Shown here one piece after another: positions 7,979 through 9,351 of a stretch of DNA of 9,351 nt; the first letter of the stretch is position 1, and each line of letters opens with the position of its first letter. Location: assembly GCA_020846515.1 (NCBI GenBank), contig JADLDX010000216.1, positions 1 to 9,351 of the forward strand, given 5' to 3'. The DNA comes from Pirellulaceae bacterium. Its GTDB lineage: Bacteria; Planctomycetota; Planctomycetia; Pirellulales; Pirellulaceae. The position numbers were made by a program, and so were the translations under genes. The notes under the pieces were generated by a model. It did not search any database and had not been told where the DNA came from. It worked only from the letters and a program-made list of their open reading frames with translations.

Positions 7979-8679
7979 GCGAACTGTGACCATTTGGGTT
8001 TGCGACGCATACGGATGCCGATCATGAGGCACATGAACAGAGGAAGCGTCCCGATTAAAGCCAGGTTGCGGGTGTGGGTGGGCAGAATGTCGGTGGGTTG
8101 TTCGCGATACTGCGGGTCGGCGTAGGATAGGAATCCAAAGACGACGGCTCCGATCAGCAACCCGACCACTGCACCGACCACACCATCGGCCAGATCGCGG
8201 TTGAAAATTCCAGAGATGCTGGCCGCTACGCCCATGGCCAGGGCCATTGGCAGAAACATGGCGAATGTTCGCGCCATAATCAACACGGCGGGGTGGGTGT
8301 CGAGAGTGACATTGGACTGAAACGCATGTCCGCTGTAGGCGGTCAAAGCGCCGGCCAATGCTCCAAGGATGGCCCCTGACACGCCAGCCGATTTCAGTTG
8401 AGACCGTGTGCTGAAGCGACCACAGAAAGTGCCGATGATTCCGCCGACCAATAGTCCCCAACCTGCGAAGAGAATTTCATCTCGGAAACGTGTGGCTCGC
8501 TGAAGTTGTTGGCGATCCTGCGGTGACACAGAATCGCTGGTCCTCTGTTCTAGGGTCGTTTCACGCAAAGATTCGGGAATCAGTTCTGCATAGAGATGGT
8601 GGTGGAAATTGCCGACCGCCTTTACCCAAATGGCGGCAGTGAACACTATCAGAACTAACCCAATCATCAGGCGCACCAT
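7975..8679 (-). CDS. Multi-spanning membrane protein of unknown function
   Basis: A 234-residue protein that I do not recognise. Six hydrophobic segments are visible: about 4-22, 68-86, 97-116, 132-158, 162-185 and 205-222. Between the first and second lies a charged, Gln-rich soluble loop (about 24-66). Segments 2, 3 and 5 are Gly/Ala-rich (LLVGGIIGTFCG, SGAILGALAGALTAYSG, VVGAVVGLLIGAVVFG), a glycine-zipper pattern that allows tight helix packing. The protein ends in a basic tail, MRRKPKW. No catalytic or transporter motif is evident. The ATG at 8677-8679 is chosen because a reasonable promoter lies just upstream; an in-frame ATG four codons further in (8665-8667) is possible. Its TAA stop overlaps that of the convergent ATPase gene. 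It could be a small, lineage-specific envelope protein; a link to the flotillin cassette is not shown. Confidence 0.82.
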   Translation of the reverse strand: MVRLMIGLVLIVFTAAIWVKAVGNFHHHLYAELIPESLRETTLEQRTSDSVSPQDRQQLQRATRFRDEILFAGWGLLVGGIIGTFCGRFSTRSQLKSAGVSGAILGALAGALTAYSGHAFQSNVTLDTHPAVLIMARTFAMFLPMALAMGVAASISGIFNRDLADGVVGAVVGLLIGAVVFGFLSYADPQYREQPTDILPTHTRNLALIGTLPLFMCLMIGIRMRRKPKWSQFA

Positions 8680-8697
8680 GCACGTTACTCGTTGAAT

Positions 8698-8726
8698 TTT
8701 CTATGCTGGACTGATCAAGCTGGCAA
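8698..8726 (-). promoter_or_regulatory. Candidate sigma-70-type promoter for the membrane protein gene
   Basis: On the minus strand TTGCCA (8721-8726, five of six matches to TTGACA) is followed after exactly 17 bases by TAGAAA (8698-8703, four of six to TATAAT). Transcription would begin near 8691, giving a leader of only about 12 bases and little room for a Shine-Dalgarno site. Planctomycete promoters are poorly defined, so this is a pattern match only. Confidence 0.4.
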
Positions 8727-8799
8727 CTGCCGGTTGGTAACTCGGGCCAACCTCACTCGGAAAAAGTCGCTCAACTACCCCAATCATAAAAATCTTTTC

Positions 8800-8839
8800 G
8801 ACATTGTAATCATCGGCGGCACTGCCGCTATGAATTGTC
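8800..8839. other. Long imperfect hairpin
   Basis: GCGGC (8816-8820) pairs with GCCGC (8824-8828) across an ACT loop and is extended by a G-T pair. After a single bulged C (8814), TCAT (8810-8813) pairs with ATGA (8830-8833). After an internal loop, GACA (8800-8803) pairs with TGTC (8836-8839). This gives about 14 pairs in 40 bases, with no T-run on either side, so it is not a simple terminator. Confidence 0.55.
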
Positions 8840-8887
8840 CTGGCAAAAGACCATTGGGGTGGGTGGGGATCATCGTCCCTGGATTAT

Positions 8888-8957
8888 GCCGGCTAGAGTT
8901 GTAGTCCAAGTTCAGGACTATGGTAAGGGACACCAGCAAATATGGTGTGTAGCCGGT
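8888..8957. ncRNA. Branched inverted-repeat structure A (candidate structured RNA or palindromic element)
   Basis: An outer stem pairs CCGGCTA (8889-8895) with TAGCCGG (8950-8956), plus a G-T pair at 8888/8957. It encloses two hairpins of the same shape: TAGTCC-AAGTTCA-GGACTA (8902-8920) and ACACCA-GCAAATA-TGGTGT (8930-8948), each a 6-bp stem with a 7-base loop. One base separates the second hairpin from the outer stem. The size and 7-base loops recall a tRNA, but there is no T-loop consensus and no U before a would-be anticodon on either strand. Strand of transcription is unknown. Confidence 0.4.
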
Positions 8958-8966
8958 GTAGCCAAG

Positions 8967-9043
8967 TTCACTGCTAAACGCGGGCACAGTGGCTGTGAAT
9001 GTCGTCTATGTGGTTTAGGACGCCGTAGAGGCGTCTCAGTGAA
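8967..9043. ncRNA. Branched inverted-repeat structure B (three-way junction)
   Basis: The outer stem TTCACTG (8967-8973) pairs with CAGTGAA (9037-9043). Directly abutting it, CTAAAC (8974-8979) pairs with GTTTAG (9013-9018) and encloses CACAG-TGG-CTGTG (8985-8997). Directly after that, GACGCC (9019-9024) pairs with GGCGTC (9030-9035) over GTAGA. Only the T at 9036 is unpaired at the junction. All listed stems are perfect Watson-Crick. This is either an RNA fold or a complex dispersed palindrome; it fails as a tRNA. Confidence 0.45.
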
Positions 9044-9051
9044 GGGTAGGG

Positions 9052-9088
9052 CAGCGTTGGGGATGTCCAGCGGGCGAACGCCACGCTG
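9052..9088. ncRNA. Branched inverted-repeat structure C (small three-way junction)
   Basis: CAGCGT (9052-9057) pairs with ACGCTG (9083-9088). The interior holds two short hairpins abutting the outer stem: TGG/CCA (9058-9060 with 9067-9069) and GGC-GAAC-GCC (9073-9082). The inner stems are only 3 bp, so this unit is weaker than A and B. An A-run follows at 9092-9097 on the plus strand. Confidence 0.35.
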
Positions 9089-9293
9089 AACAAAAAATAC
9101 GGGCACAACTTTAGCTATGAGCTACCATTAGAAATCCTGAGTCGCGGAAACGGGGGCCAGCCTGATTCTTCGCGGCAAGTTGAGACCTAATCCCGGGGCA
9201 GAATGTGGTTCGACAGCGGTCACCCCATTGCCAAGTTGAGTCGTTTTGGCGTTAGCCGACGAATCGGGGTCTGGTCTAAAGCTTGCCAAGCAG

Positions 9294-9327
9294 TTGACAA
9301 CAATGCCCCTGAGACTCAGAGTAATAA
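9294..9327 (+). promoter_or_regulatory. Promoter-like boxes flanking an 11-bp dyad (weak)
   Basis: A perfect TTGACA lies at 9294-9299. TAATAA at 9322-9327 is a possible -10, but the 22-base spacer is too long for a normal sigma-70 promoter; AGTAAT at 9320-9325 would give 20. Exactly between them CTGAG-A-CTCAG (9309-9319) is a perfect dyad, as an operator would be. It could drive a gene starting beyond the window. Confidence 0.25.
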
Positions 9328-9351
9328 AGATGAAATCTTAACCATAAAGTA

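Larger units (their letters stand above)
8680..9351. other. Gene-free region of 672 bp rich in inverted repeats
   Basis: Short open frames here (8692-8904 and 8835-9089 on plus, 8784-8987 and 8918-9106 on minus) overlap each other, lack ribosome binding sites and show no recognised domain. The region instead holds a candidate promoter for the minus-strand gene (8698-8726), a long hairpin (8800-8839), a G-rich tract (8856-8868), three branched inverted-repeat structures (8888-9088), a small TAGCT/AGCTA hairpin (9112-9124) and an 11-bp dyad near the right edge (9309-9319). It may carry a structured RNA or dispersed repeats. I see no gene start or tRNA. Confidence 0.7.

Noticed and set aside
7958..8461. 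167-codon minus-strand frame overlapping the membrane protein gene
   Set aside because: The alternative frame (7975-8679) gives clear membrane segments and a plausible start and promoter; this one gives an Arg/His-rich product typical of a shadow frame.
8692..8904. Short plus-strand frame containing FDIVIIGGTAAM, resembling the start of a Rossmann nucleotide-binding fold
   Set aside because: The GxGxxG glycine pattern is not completed, nothing after it matches an oxidoreductase, and the segment coincides with the hairpin at 8800-8839.
8888..9043. tRNA genes, suggested by 70- and 77-base units with 7-bp outer stems and 7-base loops
   Set aside because: No TTCRA T-loop, no U before an anticodon, no D-arm consensus on either strand, and stems arranged unlike a cloverleaf.

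Overview
The window looks like chromosomal DNA from a planctomycete, probably of the Pirellulaceae type. This rests on moderate GC, long protein-coding genes and intergenic palindromes built on a GTAGCCACCGTCGCCAGACGGTGG core, a style of dispersed repeat I associate with that group. It is a judgement from pattern, not from a marker gene.

Layout. Positions 2-271 hold the 3' end of a gene for an OB-fold domain protein of the YqiJ type. Two bases later a 681-residue flotillin (YqiK-like; one membrane anchor, SPFH domain, very long coiled coil) runs from 274 to 2319. A 223-bp gap follows with three copies of a REP-like hairpin, one of which carries paired compensating base changes. Next comes an 1811-residue protein (2543-7978) with a beta-rich N-terminal region, long coiled coils and a C-terminal AAA-type ATPase module, of the family usually labelled 'DNA repair ATPase' (DUF3686-type). 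On the opposite strand, 7975-8679 encodes a 234-residue multi-spanning membrane protein of unknown function; its stop codon shares a TTAA palindrome with the stop of the ATPase gene. The last 672 bp (8680-9351) contain no convincing gene.

How the genes may work together. The first three genes read the same way and the first two are almost certainly translationally coupled. The arrangement of small OB-fold membrane protein, flotillin and giant coiled-coil ATPase suggests a membrane-microdomain machine. In this model the flotillin forms a scaffold, the OB protein is its partner as in the E. coli yqiJ-yqiK pair, and the ATPase is a large cytosolic remodeller recruited to it. This is inference; the 'DNA repair' label is a database tradition that nothing in this neighbourhood confirms.

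The most unusual part is the gene-free tail. Between 8800 and 9088 the sequence folds into one long hairpin and three successive compact branched structures. In each of these an outer stem encloses two smaller hairpins, often with no unpaired base between stems. This could be an undescribed structured RNA or a cluster of dispersed palindromic elements; I do not recognise it as a known RNA family and it is not a tRNA.
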